A stretch of DNA of 64,000 nucleotides, taken from the NCBI GenBank assembly GCA_963775335.1, contig CAVZIJ010000003.1, forward strand, positions 1,984,001-2,048,000. The letters run 5' to 3'. Shown here piece after piece: positions 43,900 to 53,130 of the stretch (position 1 is the first letter of the stretch; each line of letters starts with the position of its first letter). The notes under the pieces are model-generated. The model was not told the origin of the DNA and made no database searches. It was given only the letters and a program-made list of their open reading frames with translations. The position numbers and the translations under genes are program-made. This DNA comes from CAVQCX01 sp963775335 (lineage in GTDB: Bacteria; Pseudomonadota; Gammaproteobacteria; Chromatiales; Chromatiaceae).

Positions 43900-45690
43900 T
43901 CACCCCGGCGCCGCACCAGCGCGCCTGCGCAGCCGTGACGGCAGGTTGCTAAGACGGGAGACCTGAGACCATGAGAGCACCCCCATCACCTCGTCGGCTC
44001 GGTCCAGCAGGCCCGATTTGGTGACTACCGCAAGATCATGTTTGGCATCGCGCAGGCGGATGAATACGTCGAGCAGACTGTCGTCGGCCCGAACCACCAG
44101 GAACTCCGGGGCGGCGTGTGCGGCAAAAATCTCGGCCAAGGAAAGGTTTGGATCTATGCCAGTGATCTTGACCTCATCGAGTATCCCCTCCACACGGCCA
44201 TCCCGTACCGCCAGGATGTGCGGTGCGCGGTCGACCTGGCGTAAAGCGTGCCGCAGTGGCGCGGGATCGCTTAGATCGCGATGCAATATCGGCACTTCCA
44301 ACGCGTCCTGCGCTGTGTACATGAGGTACAGGTTCGTCTGGCACGCTTCCGGCAGGTCATGACCGCGGCGCGTGAGCTTCAGGGTATAGATGCTGTCGCG
44401 AAGCACGGCCCGACGCACCCCGTACGCCACCGACGAGGTGATCATGAGCGGGATGATGACGTTATAGTCGCGGGTCATCTCGAAGATCATTACGATCGCC
44501 GTGACCACTGCGCCGGTCGCGCCGGCCACGACGCCTGCCATGCTGATCATCGCCGTGGCCGGCACATCCAGCGGTACGTTGGGCAGCCAATCGTTGACCA
44601 GGATCGCGTAGGCAGCCCCGAGCGTCGCGCCCAGGAAGAGCGAGGGCGAGAAGATGCCTCCGGACGCGCCCGAGCCCAGTGCCAGGGACGTCGCCAGGAG
44701 CTTGGCCGCAAACAGCAACAGCAGAAACGCCGGGCTCATAAGCGGCCCGCCGAGAATCTCCTGGATGGTCGAATAGCCGACCCCTTCTATGTAGTACTGC
44801 CCGCTGTAGCGCAGAAACAGATACATCATGAGCCCGAAGACCAGCATCCCGAGTGCGTGACGTGTGTAATAGTTGCCGGGCAGCTTGTCGAAGAAGTCCT
44901 CGAACGCGTAAATGGAGCGGATGTAGACCATCGCCAGCAAGCCGAGCAGAAGACCCAGGCACAGGTAGGCGATGAGCGTCGTGCCGGTGACGGGGAATGT
45001 CCTGGCGATGATGAGCGACGGCACGTTGAATGCGGGAGAGGGCCCGAAGGCGGCCCGTCCCACGTAGGTCGCCGCACCGGTGGCGAGCGCCACCGGGATC
45101 AGGGTACGCGAGCTGATCTCGGGCAGGATGAGCTCGATGGCGAACAGCAGCCCGCCGATCGGGGTGTTGAAGGTCGCGGCGATGCCAGCACCCGCCCCAC
45201 AGCCTATCAACGTAGTGCGCTGCCATCGAGACAACCGCGCCAACTGGCCCAATGTCGATCCGAAGGCAGAGCCGATCTGGATGATCGGGCCCTCACGCCC
45301 CACCGCCGCGCCCGAGCCGATGGAGATCGCCGAAGCGAGCGCCTTGACGAGCGACACCACGGGACGAATGATGCCGCCGCCATAATAGATTGCCTCCATG
45401 ACCTCCGGGACACCGTGGCCCTTCGCCTCCGGAGCAAAGTTCTTGACCAGAAATGCAACGAGCAGGCCGCCGAGCACCGGCGCCAGCACGATCCAGTAGC
45501 CCCAGGGTCCACCCGGAGTATGGAGCGCGGAGTCGTAAGCCAGCGAGAGCTTGCCGAGGAAGAACAGGTTGTGGACCAGGCCGATCAGGGCTCGAAACAG
45601 GACCGCGCCCACTCCGGCGACCAACCCGGTGATGATGGCGAGCAACGAAAAGCGCAGCAACGGCGCGGGCGGTAATCGAATGCTAGTCAC
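43900..45690 (-). CDS. CLC-family chloride channel with CBS pair
   Basis: 596 aa. Eleven or so membrane segments with GHGVPEVMEA (the GSGIP position), GREGPIIQIGS holding the gating Glu, FNTPIGGLLFAIELILPE, and GSGASGGIFSPSLFLGA. The position equal to the proton glutamate E203 of E. coli ClcA is Leu (AIEL), which suggests a channel or uncoupled transporter rather than a Cl-/H+ exchanger. The C-terminus (about 460-585) holds two CBS motifs, a likely nucleotide-sensing gate. Confidence 0.9.
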   Translation of the reverse strand: MTSIRLPPAPLLRFSLLAIITGLVAGVGAVLFRALIGLVHNLFFLGKLSLAYDSALHTPGGPWGYWIVLAPVLGGLLVAFLVKNFAPEAKGHGVPEVMEAIYYGGGIIRPVVSLVKALASAISIGSGAAVGREGPIIQIGSAFGSTLGQLARLSRWQRTTLIGCGAGAGIAATFNTPIGGLLFAIELILPEISSRTLIPVALATGAATYVGRAAFGPSPAFNVPSLIIARTFPVTGTTLIAYLCLGLLLGLLAMVYIRSIYAFEDFFDKLPGNYYTRHALGMLVFGLMMYLFLRYSGQYYIEGVGYSTIQEILGGPLMSPAFLLLLFAAKLLATSLALGSGASGGIFSPSLFLGATLGAAYAILVNDWLPNVPLDVPATAMISMAGVVAGATGAVVTAIVMIFEMTRDYNVIIPLMITSSVAYGVRRAVLRDSIYTLKLTRRGHDLPEACQTNLYLMYTAQDALEVPILHRDLSDPAPLRHALRQVDRAPHILAVRDGRVEGILDEVKITGIDPNLSLAEIFAAHAAPEFLVVRADDSLLDVFIRLRDAKHDLAVVTKSGLLDRADEVMGVLSWSQVSRLSNLPSRLRRRAGAAPG

Positions 45691-45850
45691 GTAACCGGCT
45701 CTGGCTTTTCAATCTGCCAGATTATCGTACACAAACCGCCGACTCCCGGGACACCCTAGCCCGCATTTCTCACCAACCTCCTGCTGCGGCGCCCGGGCCG
45801 GCGCGGCCCGAGCACCCCAACCCTTCGCGATCGCTCGAAAGTGATCCTTA

Positions 45851-46017
45851 CTAGGGGCTGTTGACATTTGTCTGAGCGAGGGCGATTGCGAGCGATTTTC
45901 CGTGCTGGCAAGGCGCGGTGAGGAGGAATAGTGGATCTATTGCGACGAGCCGCAACACAGTCAGCGCGGAAAAGGGTCGTAATCGGACCGCGAACGGCAA
46001 TTGTCAACAGCCCCTAG
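45851..46017. mobile_element. 167-bp MITE, IS5-like ends
   Basis: Perfect 16-bp inverted ends CTAGGGGCTGTTGACA (45851-45866) and TGTCAACAGCCCCTAG (46002-46017). Outer CTAG could be the 4-bp target duplication used by IS5-group elements. A second pair of inner repeats (TTTTCCG...GCTG / CAGC.CGGAAAA) makes one long hairpin. No coding capacity. A solo end occurs at 33533. Confidence 0.78.
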
Positions 46018-46163
46018 CGATCGAATATAGGGCAGATGATCATCTCGCAGCGGCACGGCGCAGACGCTCTGTCCTGGCGTCTTCGCGGCTTTGCGAGAGG
46101 CCAGAAAGTCCTGGACACTGGAAGCGACAGACCGGAAACGACCGCCGGGATAGGCTCTTAAGG

Positions 46164-46195
46164 GCATGACCCGCTCCCGCGGGAGCGGGTCATGC
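46164..46195. terminator. 32-bp perfect palindrome after the first RcnB-like gene
   Basis: Arms GCATGACCCGCTCCCG and its exact complement with no spacer, 27 bp beyond the stop of the minus-strand gene. Strong hairpin potential; no T-run, so perhaps transcript 3' protection or a protein site. Confidence 0.6.
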
Positions 46196-46221
46196 TCAGT
46201 CGCGGTCAGGTCATCCAACCG

Positions 46222-47274
46222 TTATTCGAACAGGTCATAAACCACACTGAGAATTTCGCCCGTCTCCACATCCAGCAGTACGGCATCATTGCGATAGCGG
46301 ACCCATACGTAACCGTATGGCGGATTGAAGAGACCGTAATTCCAATAGCTGGTCAGCCAGTACTTGCGCGGCCAGTAGATAACCGGCAGGCGCTCTCCGT
46401 AGGCCCATCGGCGGTAGTTCCATGCTCTCGGCCAGACATAGCCGTATGCGCGATAGCGACGCTCCGCGTTCCAGTTGTGGCGGTACACGTGGGGATCGAA
46501 ACCGCGCCGGTAATGCTGCCAGTCAGACGGCCGGCGGCCCGGGCGATAGGCGTTCCAGTCATAACGCTGGTGACTGCCGTGATGGTCCCAGTTGCCGGAC
46601 TTGGGATAGGACTCATGGCCGCCATGACCCTCGCCGACCCCTTTGTAATCGTGGCCGTAGCCGCCGGTGCCATGGGTGATGCTCTTGGAATTATATCCAC
46701 CGCTGCCGTGCTGCGTGATGCCGCTGGGGTTGTAGCCGCCGCTACCGCGATGCGTGCTGCCGCTGGGGTTGTACCCGCCGCCACCGCGATGCGTGCTGCC
46801 GCTGGGGTTGTACCCGCCGCTGCCGTGCTGCGTGATGCCGCTGGGGTTGTACCCGCCGCTACCGCGATGCGTGCTGCCGCTGGGGTTGTACCCGCCGCTG
46901 CCGTGCTGCGTGATGCCGCTGGGGTTGTACCCGCCGCTGCCGTGCTGCGTGCTGCCGCTGGGATTGTACCCGCCGCTGCCGTGATGCGTGCTGCCGCTGG
47001 GATTGTACCCGCCGCTGCCACGCTGCGTGCCGCTGCTGGGACTGTAGGTCCCGCTATGGCCACCATGACTGGAACCACCGGAGCCCGAGCTGCTGCCGCG
47101 GTTCGGAGACTGTTGATGCTGCTTGTGGCCGCCTTGCCCGCTTGAATACTCATAATCGGCGGCGAGCTGCTGCCCTGCTCCAACGGCTGTACCGGCGGAA
47201 GCAAAGTTGGCCGTCACACAGAAGCTTGCAGCCGATCCAAGCAAAACACCCGCCCTTACCCACTCTCTAGTCAT
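46222..47274 (-). CDS. Secreted RcnB-like protein with 13-aa tandem repeats
   Basis: 350 aa. Signal peptide (about 1-30, ending FASA). A Gly/Ser/His-rich region holds nine units of GSGGYNPSGSTHR type (last one degenerate), then a His-rich stretch and an RcnB-family C-terminal domain (YVWPRAWNYRRWAYGERLP, YGYVWVRYRNDAVLLDVETG). RcnB in E. coli is a periplasmic nickel/cobalt homeostasis protein. The repeat is likely flexible and could bind metal or matrix. Start at 47274 opens the signal peptide. A paralogue lies directly upstream on the same strand. Confidence 0.82.
   Translation of the reverse strand: MTREWVRAGVLLGSAASFCVTANFASAGTAVGAGQQLAADYEYSSGQGGHKQHQQSPNRGSSSGSGGSSHGGHSGTYSPSSGTQRGSGGYNPSGSTHHGSGGYNPSGSTQHGSGGYNPSGITQHGSGGYNPSGSTHRGSGGYNPSGITQHGSGGYNPSGSTHRGGGGYNPSGSTHRGSGGYNPSGITQHGSGGYNSKSITHGTGGYGHDYKGVGEGHGGHESYPKSGNWDHHGSHQRYDWNAYRPGRRPSDWQHYRRGFDPHVYRHNWNAERRYRAYGYVWPRAWNYRRWAYGERLPVIYWPRKYWLTSYWNYGLFNPPYGYVWVRYRNDAVLLDVETGEILSVVYDLFE
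46690..47030 (-). repeat. 39-bp tandem repeat within the first RcnB-like gene
   Basis: About nine in-frame units encoding 13-aa repeats. Units differ mainly at a Ser/Ile and a Thr-His-Arg/Thr-Gln-His position. Copy number is probably variable by slippage or recombination. Confidence 0.8.
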
Positions 47275-47622
47275 AGCCTGACTCCCGACCTGATGGACCT
47301 TGTACACAAACGCAGGAAAGAGATTCGATGCCGAACCGGGTATTACGCGTGCTGCCTTTCCCCCAGCCTACGGCACCCTCATTGCGAAGCCAGGAACGCG
47401 ACGGGCGCGACACGCCGGTACGCTCGACCGGACAGCCACAATCGCCAGCACCCGCACGCCGCAGACCCCGTCCACGAACCGGCGAACGCCCGGCCGGCGG
47501 CTCAGGTTACCCTGAGCCGCGCGCGCAGTACAGGGTGAGTGACACCCCATCCTGCCCCGCAGGGCTCACGGCGAACGCTTGGCTGGCGCCCCGCCTCACC
47601 AGGGCCCCAGCGCAAGCAAGCT

Positions 47623-48696
47623 TCATTCGAAAAGGTCGTACACGGACGCGAGAATGCGCCCTGTCTCCACGTCCACCAGCAGGGCGTCGTCACCGTAACG
47701 AACCCAGACGTAGCCATAGGGCGGGTCGAAGAGTCCGAATCTCCAGTAGTGCGTCACCCAGTACTGACGGCTCCAGAAGATGCCGGGGAGATCTTCACCG
47801 TAGACCCAGCGCCGGTAGCGGTGATGCCGGCCTTGCGGCCAGACATAGGGGTACCAGCGATACCGGCGCTCGGCCCGCCAGTTGTGCTCATATGGTCGGG
47901 TGTCGAAATGGCGATGCTGATGCTCCCAATCCGGCGGCCGATGACCTGGCCGGTAAAGGTCCCAGTCGTAGCGATTCCGCTCACCCTCGCGCTCACCCTC
48001 GTGCTCACGAATGCGCGGCCCGCGATACAGCTCATACGCGCCGCCGCCTTCATGCTCGTGTCCGCCGGGACCCTGGTTGTGCTCGGGAAGTGCCGGACCG
48101 CGGTACCGCTCATACGCGCCGCCGCCTTCATGCTCGTGTCCGCCGAAACCCTGGTTGTGCTCAGGAAGTGCCGGACCGCGGTACCGCTCATACGCGCCGC
48201 CGCCTTCATGCTCGTGTCCGCCGGGACCCTGGTTGTGCTCGGGAAGTGCCGGACCGCGATACCGCTCATACGCGCCGCCGCCTTCATGCTCGTGTCCGCC
48301 GGTCCCTTGGCCGCTTCCCCCGGTCCACGGACCTCCCGTCGATAGACCGGGGCCATGGCTGCCGGGGCCCGATCCTCCGCTGACGGGGCCTGAGCTGGGG
48401 CCGGTGCGTCCATAAGCACCCGGGCCAGCTCCCCCGGTCGAGAGGGCCGGGCCGCCACCGCCGAAGTGCGGTCCTACCTGGGCAGGCCCCTGGCCCGCGC
48501 CACCCACTGCCCCACCGGTGTCAGGCCCCGCCCCCTTGTGGTATCTGTGCTGGTCGCCGTGCCGATCGGACTGCTGATAGCCACCCGCAGGTTGCGGACC
48601 AGACCCGACATCGGATGCGGCCGAGACAGGATGGCTACCCAAGCAGATCGCCGTGACCGAGCCGAGCAGAACGCCGGCACTTACGAGCCTTTTCAT
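47623..48696 (-). CDS. Secreted RcnB-like protein with 26-aa tandem repeats
   Basis: 357 aa paralogue of the previous gene. Signal peptide (about 1-27, ending VSAA). Gly/Pro-rich region, then three full and one partial 26-aa repeats containing HEHEGGGAYERYRGP, and the same RcnB-type C-terminal domain (YVWPQGRHHRYRRWVYGEDLP, YGYVWVRYGDDALLVDVETG). The repeat is unrelated to that of the neighbour although the end domains are clearly homologous. HEHE clusters could bind divalent metal. Function inferred only from the family. Confidence 0.82.
   Translation of the reverse strand: MKRLVSAGVLLGSVTAICLGSHPVSAASDVGSGPQPAGGYQQSDRHGDQHRYHKGAGPDTGGAVGGAGQGPAQVGPHFGGGGPALSTGGAGPGAYGRTGPSSGPVSGGSGPGSHGPGLSTGGPWTGGSGQGTGGHEHEGGGAYERYRGPALPEHNQGPGGHEHEGGGAYERYRGPALPEHNQGFGGHEHEGGGAYERYRGPALPEHNQGPGGHEHEGGGAYELYRGPRIREHEGEREGERNRYDWDLYRPGHRPPDWEHQHRHFDTRPYEHNWRAERRYRWYPYVWPQGRHHRYRRWVYGEDLPGIFWSRQYWVTHYWRFGLFDPPYGYVWVRYGDDALLVDVETGRILASVYDLFE
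48030..48300 (-). repeat. 78-bp tandem repeat within the second RcnB-like gene
   Basis: Three nearly identical 78-bp units plus a diverged fourth, in frame, encoding the His/Glu/Gly-rich 26-aa repeat. Confidence 0.8.
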
Positions 48697-49149
48697 ATGC
48701 CTTCTCCTACCACTTGACCCTAGCAGCCATATACGGACTTGGGACTGTTCTACTTAGGACTCGACGGAACCGAAGACCGGGCGTGCCCAAGGGAAACCCG
48801 GGCGCCCTCCCGGTGACCTCGACCCGATAGCGCCCTCGAGATCGAGGCGCTGGCGCGCGACATACCGCGGGTGATCCGAGGTCTGCAGGACCTGACTATA
48901 CCACGGCTGTCCGCGGCCTTCGCCGCACATCGACTGGTTGCAGTATAGGATGGTGCCCGAGGAGCAAAGTGAGGCAGTTTCAGCAGTTTTTCGCTAGGGG
49001 CCTGCACCAGGAGCGCCATCACAGCAACCGCCCTCGCACGGGCGGCGAACGCCGCGGCGGCGTTGCGCGTGACACCCCCGTCATAGGGGGCAAAGGCACC
49101 TCCTTACGCCGCTTCAGGCCAACGCCGGTGACCCGGGCGTCCGCGACGA
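48697..49149. other. Intergenic region
   Basis: About 450 bp between two minus-strand genes; must hold the promoter for the second RcnB-like gene. No gene seen. Confidence 0.35.
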
Positions 49150-50121
49150 TCAGGGCAACAGCCGCTGGGGGACCACCGCGCCGACTTCCCGGTAATAGCG
49201 CAGCGCCCCGGGATGCAAGGGAATGACTGTGGCATCCATTACGTACGCCGGGCCGAGGGTGGCGAGGTCCGGGGTGACCTTCGCCAAATCGGCCCGGTTC
49301 TCGTACATGACCTTGGTCAGCCGATACACCAAATCGGCATCCTCGTCGGCCCGGACGACCAGCTGATTGGCCACCTGCACGGTCGGACAGGGGTAGTCCA
49401 CGCCCGAGTAACTGCCCTGGGGGATGGTGTAGCGCGTGTAGGCAGGATGCGCGGCGACGATGGCGTCCTGCTCTGCCGGGCTCATACAGACCAGCGCTAT
49501 CGAATGCTCCGCGGCCAGTTTCTCCAGAGCGCTGCTCCCGAGCCCGACCGACAGACTCGCGGCATCCAGCCTCCCGTCGCCGACCGCACTGACGGTTTCC
49601 GCAAACGGCACCCGGGCGGCCATGCCCAGTTGTTCGTAGGAGATGCCGACGGCGCTCAAAACATCGTGCGTGATGGCCTCGGTGCCAGACCCTGGCGCCC
49701 CCACCGAGACCCGCTTGCCCTTCAGGTCGCCGAGAGACCGAAGGCCCGATTTACGCAGCGTCACGATCTGGACTGCGTTCGGGTACAGGGCACCGATGGC
49801 AAGCAGCTTACCTTTGCCGCTGTCCTTGAACGGACCGGTGCGGTGGTAGGCCGCGTAGACCACGCTTGCCGTTCCAAAAGCCGCCCCGGCAGCGCCGGAC
49901 TCCACCAAGCGCATGTTTTCCACCGAGCCCCCGGTGGTCTTCTCCTCGACCGCGAGGCCCTCGATGTTGCCCGTCCAGAGCGCGGCGAGGACGACCCCCA
50001 ACGGATGATAGACCCCTCCCTCGCCCCCGGTGGCGATCGTGAGCGTGCGCTCGGCCCCCGGCACCTCAATCGACCCGGCCAGAAGGCAAGCTGCCAGAAT
50101 CCAACGGAACGTCTTGCGCAC
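49150..50121 (-). CDS. TAXI-family TRAP solute-binding protein
   Basis: 323 aa periplasmic binding protein. Signal peptide (RWILAACLLAGSIEVPGA), then TAXI-type fold: LTIATGGEGGVYHPLGVVLA, TTGGSVENMRLVESGAAGAAFG, GKRVSVGAPGSGTE. Start set at a GTG with AGGAGAG upstream. TAXI proteins feed TRAP transporters with dicarboxylates or similar; no TRAP membrane gene is adjacent, so it is an orphan receptor here. Confidence 0.87.
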   Translation of the reverse strand: MRKTFRWILAACLLAGSIEVPGAERTLTIATGGEGGVYHPLGVVLAALWTGNIEGLAVEEKTTGGSVENMRLVESGAAGAAFGTASVVYAAYHRTGPFKDSGKGKLLAIGALYPNAVQIVTLRKSGLRSLGDLKGKRVSVGAPGSGTEAITHDVLSAVGISYEQLGMAARVPFAETVSAVGDGRLDAASLSVGLGSSALEKLAAEHSIALVCMSPAEQDAIVAAHPAYTRYTIPQGSYSGVDYPCPTVQVANQLVVRADEDADLVYRLTKVMYENRADLAKVTPDLATLGPAYVMDATVIPLHPGALRYYREVGAVVPQRLLP

Positions 50122-50343
50122 GGCATCTCTCCTGCGGCTTGTGGAACCCCGGGGCAACAAGCGACCCCGACCCCTGGGACGCCATGTTACCCGATGATGC
50201 CGACGGCGGAGCCCCCGCCGCCGACATTGGACTTCGCGTGCTCGCCGTGTTTGGGGAGACACCCGGGCCAGGTGCGTCGAAGCCAGGATGGGTTATCCTG
50301 ACGCTGCCCGCCAGTCTTGACCCCCCAAACGAGGAGCCTAGCG

Positions 50344-50856
50344 ATGAGACGCATCTATTTTCTGGTCCCCGATCAGGAGAGCTGCCGACGCATCGTCGCG
50401 GAGCTCGAGGCGAGCGGGGTGCCCCAGCACCACCTCCATGTGGTTGCGAGCATGGACCAAGTGCTGGAGAACCTGCCCGAGGCGAGCGCGTGGCAGAAGA
50501 CCGAGCTCAAGCACGGCATCGAGATCGGCATAGGGCTCGGGGCGAGCGCGGGGCTGTTGAGCGGGCTGCTGGCGCTCGCCTTCCCCCCCGGCGGACTCAT
50601 TCTTGGCGGCGGCGCCGTGCTGGCCATGACCGCCGCCGGAGCGGGATATGGGACCCTGGTCTCGGCGCTGATGAAGGGCCACGAGCAGAACCATCGAGTC
50701 CACGACTTCGAGCCGGCGCTGATGCGAGGCGAGCTGCTGCTGATGGTCGACATCCCGCGCCACGACCTGGAGCGAGCCAAGGCACTGGTGCTCGAGCACC
50801 ATCCGGAGGCCGAAATCGGCGTGGTGGCCCGCCGGGCAGCACCATCGGTCCCGTGA
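50344..50856 (+). CDS. DUF1269-like membrane protein
   Basis: 170 aa. Cytoplasmic-like alpha/beta start (RRIYFLVPDQESCRRIVAELEASGV), a double glycine-rich hydrophobic hairpin (about 60-108, GIGLGASAGLLSGLLALAF and GGAVLAMTAAGAGYG), then ELLLMVDIPRHDLERAKALV. GAGGAG lies before the ATG. Translationally coupled (GTGA) to the mechanosensitive-channel-like gene. Role unknown. Confidence 0.72.
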   Translation: MRRIYFLVPDQESCRRIVAELEASGVPQHHLHVVASMDQVLENLPEASAWQKTELKHGIEIGIGLGASAGLLSGLLALAFPPGGLILGGGAVLAMTAAGAGYGTLVSALMKGHEQNHRVHDFEPALMRGELLLMVDIPRHDLERAKALVLEHHPEAEIGVVARRAAPSVP

Positions 50857-50861
50857 CCGGC

Positions 50862-52544
50862 ATGCACCGCATGGTCCGCCTCTGCGCATGGTCGCTGAGC
50901 TTGTGGGCGCTCTGCGCGGGACCCGCCTTTCCCCAGCCCGCGCCCGAGCCGACTCCCGCCGGGTCGGCGATGGAGCAGGACACCCTGTCGACCCTGGAAG
51001 GGCTGGTGCGTGTTCGCACGGGGTTGAAGACCGACATCGAAGGGATCAACCGTCAGATCAAGGGGGCCCAATCCGAAGCACAGAAGCAGGCGCTCGCCCA
51101 GCACAGGGACAAGCTGGAGGCAGACCTGGAGACCACGACGCGGAACTTCGAGGATCTCGCCGCCGGCGTCGACATCTCGAGCTTGCGCGCCAAGAAGGAG
51201 CAGCCATTCAATTTCCAGGCGGAGCTGTTCTCGCTCCTACGGCCGGCCATCGACGAGATGAAGGACATGACGGCCGGTATGCGTCAGAAGTCGGAGCTGA
51301 AGGAGAAGGTCGCCTACTACCAGCAGCGGATCCCCCTGATCGAGCAGGCGCTCGCCAACACCGACCGCCTGCTTGCTCAAATCAAGGACCAGAACCTGCG
51401 CCAGGCCCTGACCGAGACTGCCGAAAGATGGAGCAAACGGCGCGCCTTCATGCAGAGCGAGCTGCGCACGGCACAGCTTCAGCTCGACAAGCTCGCCGCC
51501 GCGGAAACGTCCCTCGCCGAGGCATCCCAGAGCTATGTGCGCACTTTCTTCCAGAAGCGGGGGCTTTACCTCTCCGAGGTCCTGCTTGCGATCCTGGTCA
51601 TCGTGCTGGTGTCGCACGGGAGCTATGCCGCGCTGCAACGCCACGTGCCGGGCTTTCGCCGCCAGCACCGCAGCTTCCGCATTCGCCTGGTGCAGCTCGG
51701 CCACCGCGTGCTCACGGTGCTGCTGATCATTCTCGGACCCATGATCGTGTTCTACCTGGTCGGAGACTGGGTTTTGTTCAGCCTGGGCGTACTGGTGCTG
51801 CTCGGGCTTGCCTGGACCCTGCGTCTGGGGCTGCCCCGCTACTGGCACCAGATTCAGATCTTTCTCAACATCGGCTCGGTGCGCGAGGGCGAGCGCATCC
51901 TGATGGAAGGACTGCCCTGGCTGGTAAAGGAGCTCAATTTCTATTGCTCACTGATCAACCCCGTCGCCGAGATCGGCCAGCGGGTGCCGATCGCCTCTCT
52001 GGTCGACCTCAAATCGCGCCCCTGCGGCCCCGACGAGCCCTGGTTCCCGTGCCGCAAAGGCGACTGGGTGATCCTGAGCAACGGGCTGCGGGGCAAGGTC
52101 ACCGGCATCTCCCAGGAGCTGGTGCAGCTGGTACAGCGCGGCGGCGCGCAGGTCACTTACCGGACCAGCGACTTCCTGGCCGCCTCGCCCGTGAATTTGG
52201 CGACTAACTTCCGGCTCAAGGAGACCCTCAGCATCAGCTATGGGCTGCAGAAGGACGCGACCGGGCCGATTCCGGACCTGCTGCAGGCGTGCCTCCAGCA
52301 TCGCGCGGCTCGAGAGGGCTACGCGGACCGGATGCTCAGTCTGCGCGTGGAGCTCGCCCAGGCTGGCAGCTCGTCCCTGGACCTGGTGGTGATCGCCGAC
52401 TTCGCCGGAGAGCTGGGCGATCTATACAACCGCCTGCGCCGCGCGATCCAACGCTGGTGCGTCGACGCCTGTACCGAGCACGGCTGGCAGATTCCGTTCC
52501 CCCAGCTGACCCTGAGCGGCACCCTGGCGCCGGTTGAGACCTGA
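50862..52544 (+). CDS. Mechanosensitive channel (MscS)-like protein
   Basis: 560 aa. Signal-like N-terminus, long coiled-coil periplasmic region (about 35-225), membrane helices (about 240-260, 285-305, 310-330), then a MscS-type beta domain with KGDWVILSNGLRGKVTGIS and a C-terminal alpha/beta cage (SISYGLQKDATGPIPDLL). The pore helix is atypical. GTG at 50853 overlapping the upstream stop is an alternative start. Probably an osmotic release valve or a relative. Confidence 0.78.
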   Translation: MHRMVRLCAWSLSLWALCAGPAFPQPAPEPTPAGSAMEQDTLSTLEGLVRVRTGLKTDIEGINRQIKGAQSEAQKQALAQHRDKLEADLETTTRNFEDLAAGVDISSLRAKKEQPFNFQAELFSLLRPAIDEMKDMTAGMRQKSELKEKVAYYQQRIPLIEQALANTDRLLAQIKDQNLRQALTETAERWSKRRAFMQSELRTAQLQLDKLAAAETSLAEASQSYVRTFFQKRGLYLSEVLLAILVIVLVSHGSYAALQRHVPGFRRQHRSFRIRLVQLGHRVLTVLLIILGPMIVFYLVGDWVLFSLGVLVLLGLAWTLRLGLPRYWHQIQIFLNIGSVREGERILMEGLPWLVKELNFYCSLINPVAEIGQRVPIASLVDLKSRPCGPDEPWFPCRKGDWVILSNGLRGKVTGISQELVQLVQRGGAQVTYRTSDFLAASPVNLATNFRLKETLSISYGLQKDATGPIPDLLQACLQHRAAREGYADRMLSLRVELAQAGSSSLDLVVIADFAGELGDLYNRLRRAIQRWCVDACTEHGWQIPFPQLTLSGTLAPVET

Positions 52545-52643
52545 TCGCGGACTGATTCAGGATCCGGCGTGTAACCCCCGCCGGGCGGTGGCGTGGAGCT
52601 AGCGCAAGAGCGTGATCTTCCGACAGATCGTGCAACACAGGAC

Positions 52644-53009
52644 TCATCGCACGGGCAGGCGGTGCACCACGGTGACCGTTGCGGGGGCCTCGTCGGGGTC
52701 CAGAGACCAAAGCGCCCTCCACCGCGCTTCCCCGCTCAGTCGCTGTGCCGCTCGCCACTCTCGACGGATCGCGCGGCCGAGCTCGCGGAGGCTGGCACGC
52801 AGCACGCGATCCAGCCCAAGGGGCAGACGCAGGTTGGCGTGCTCGAATACCAGCACCGCGGCCCGCAGCACCACAAGCCAGAACACCGCCCTGGGCGGAG
52901 CACCGACGATCAGGATGGCGGGCACCAGCATCGCAGCCGTCGCAAGAACCTCCAGGGGGTGTCGGCGAAAGTTGGTCGAGAAATCGAAGTCGAGATGACG
53001 CGCACGCAT
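52644..53009 (-). pseudogene. Sterol desaturase/fatty acid hydroxylase fragment
   Basis: About 121 aa. FDFSTNFRRHPLEVL, a hydrophobic pair of helices and FEHANLRLPLGLDRVL match the middle of the fatty acid hydroxylase family, but the N-terminal helices and the His boxes (HxxHH, HHS) are missing and the C-terminus is unrelated. Best read as a decayed remnant; it could still encode a small membrane protein. Confidence 0.5.
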
Positions 53010-53130
53010 AGCCGAGAATCGGCCCTTGCGCTGGCCCGAGATCCGCCCGCTCCCCATTGCCGGAGGGTCCTTGGCCACCGGCGCGTGAGACTGGGCTATA
53101 GTCCGGGCATCCGGGAACCGGGAGCCGCCG

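Noticed and set aside
46690..48300. Possible CRISPR or minisatellite outside genes
   Set aside because: Both repeat tracts keep frame and encode regular protein repeats inside intact secreted proteins.
49213..50301. Plus-strand ORF opposite the TAXI protein
   Set aside because: The minus strand encodes a clear periplasmic binding protein; this is its shadow.
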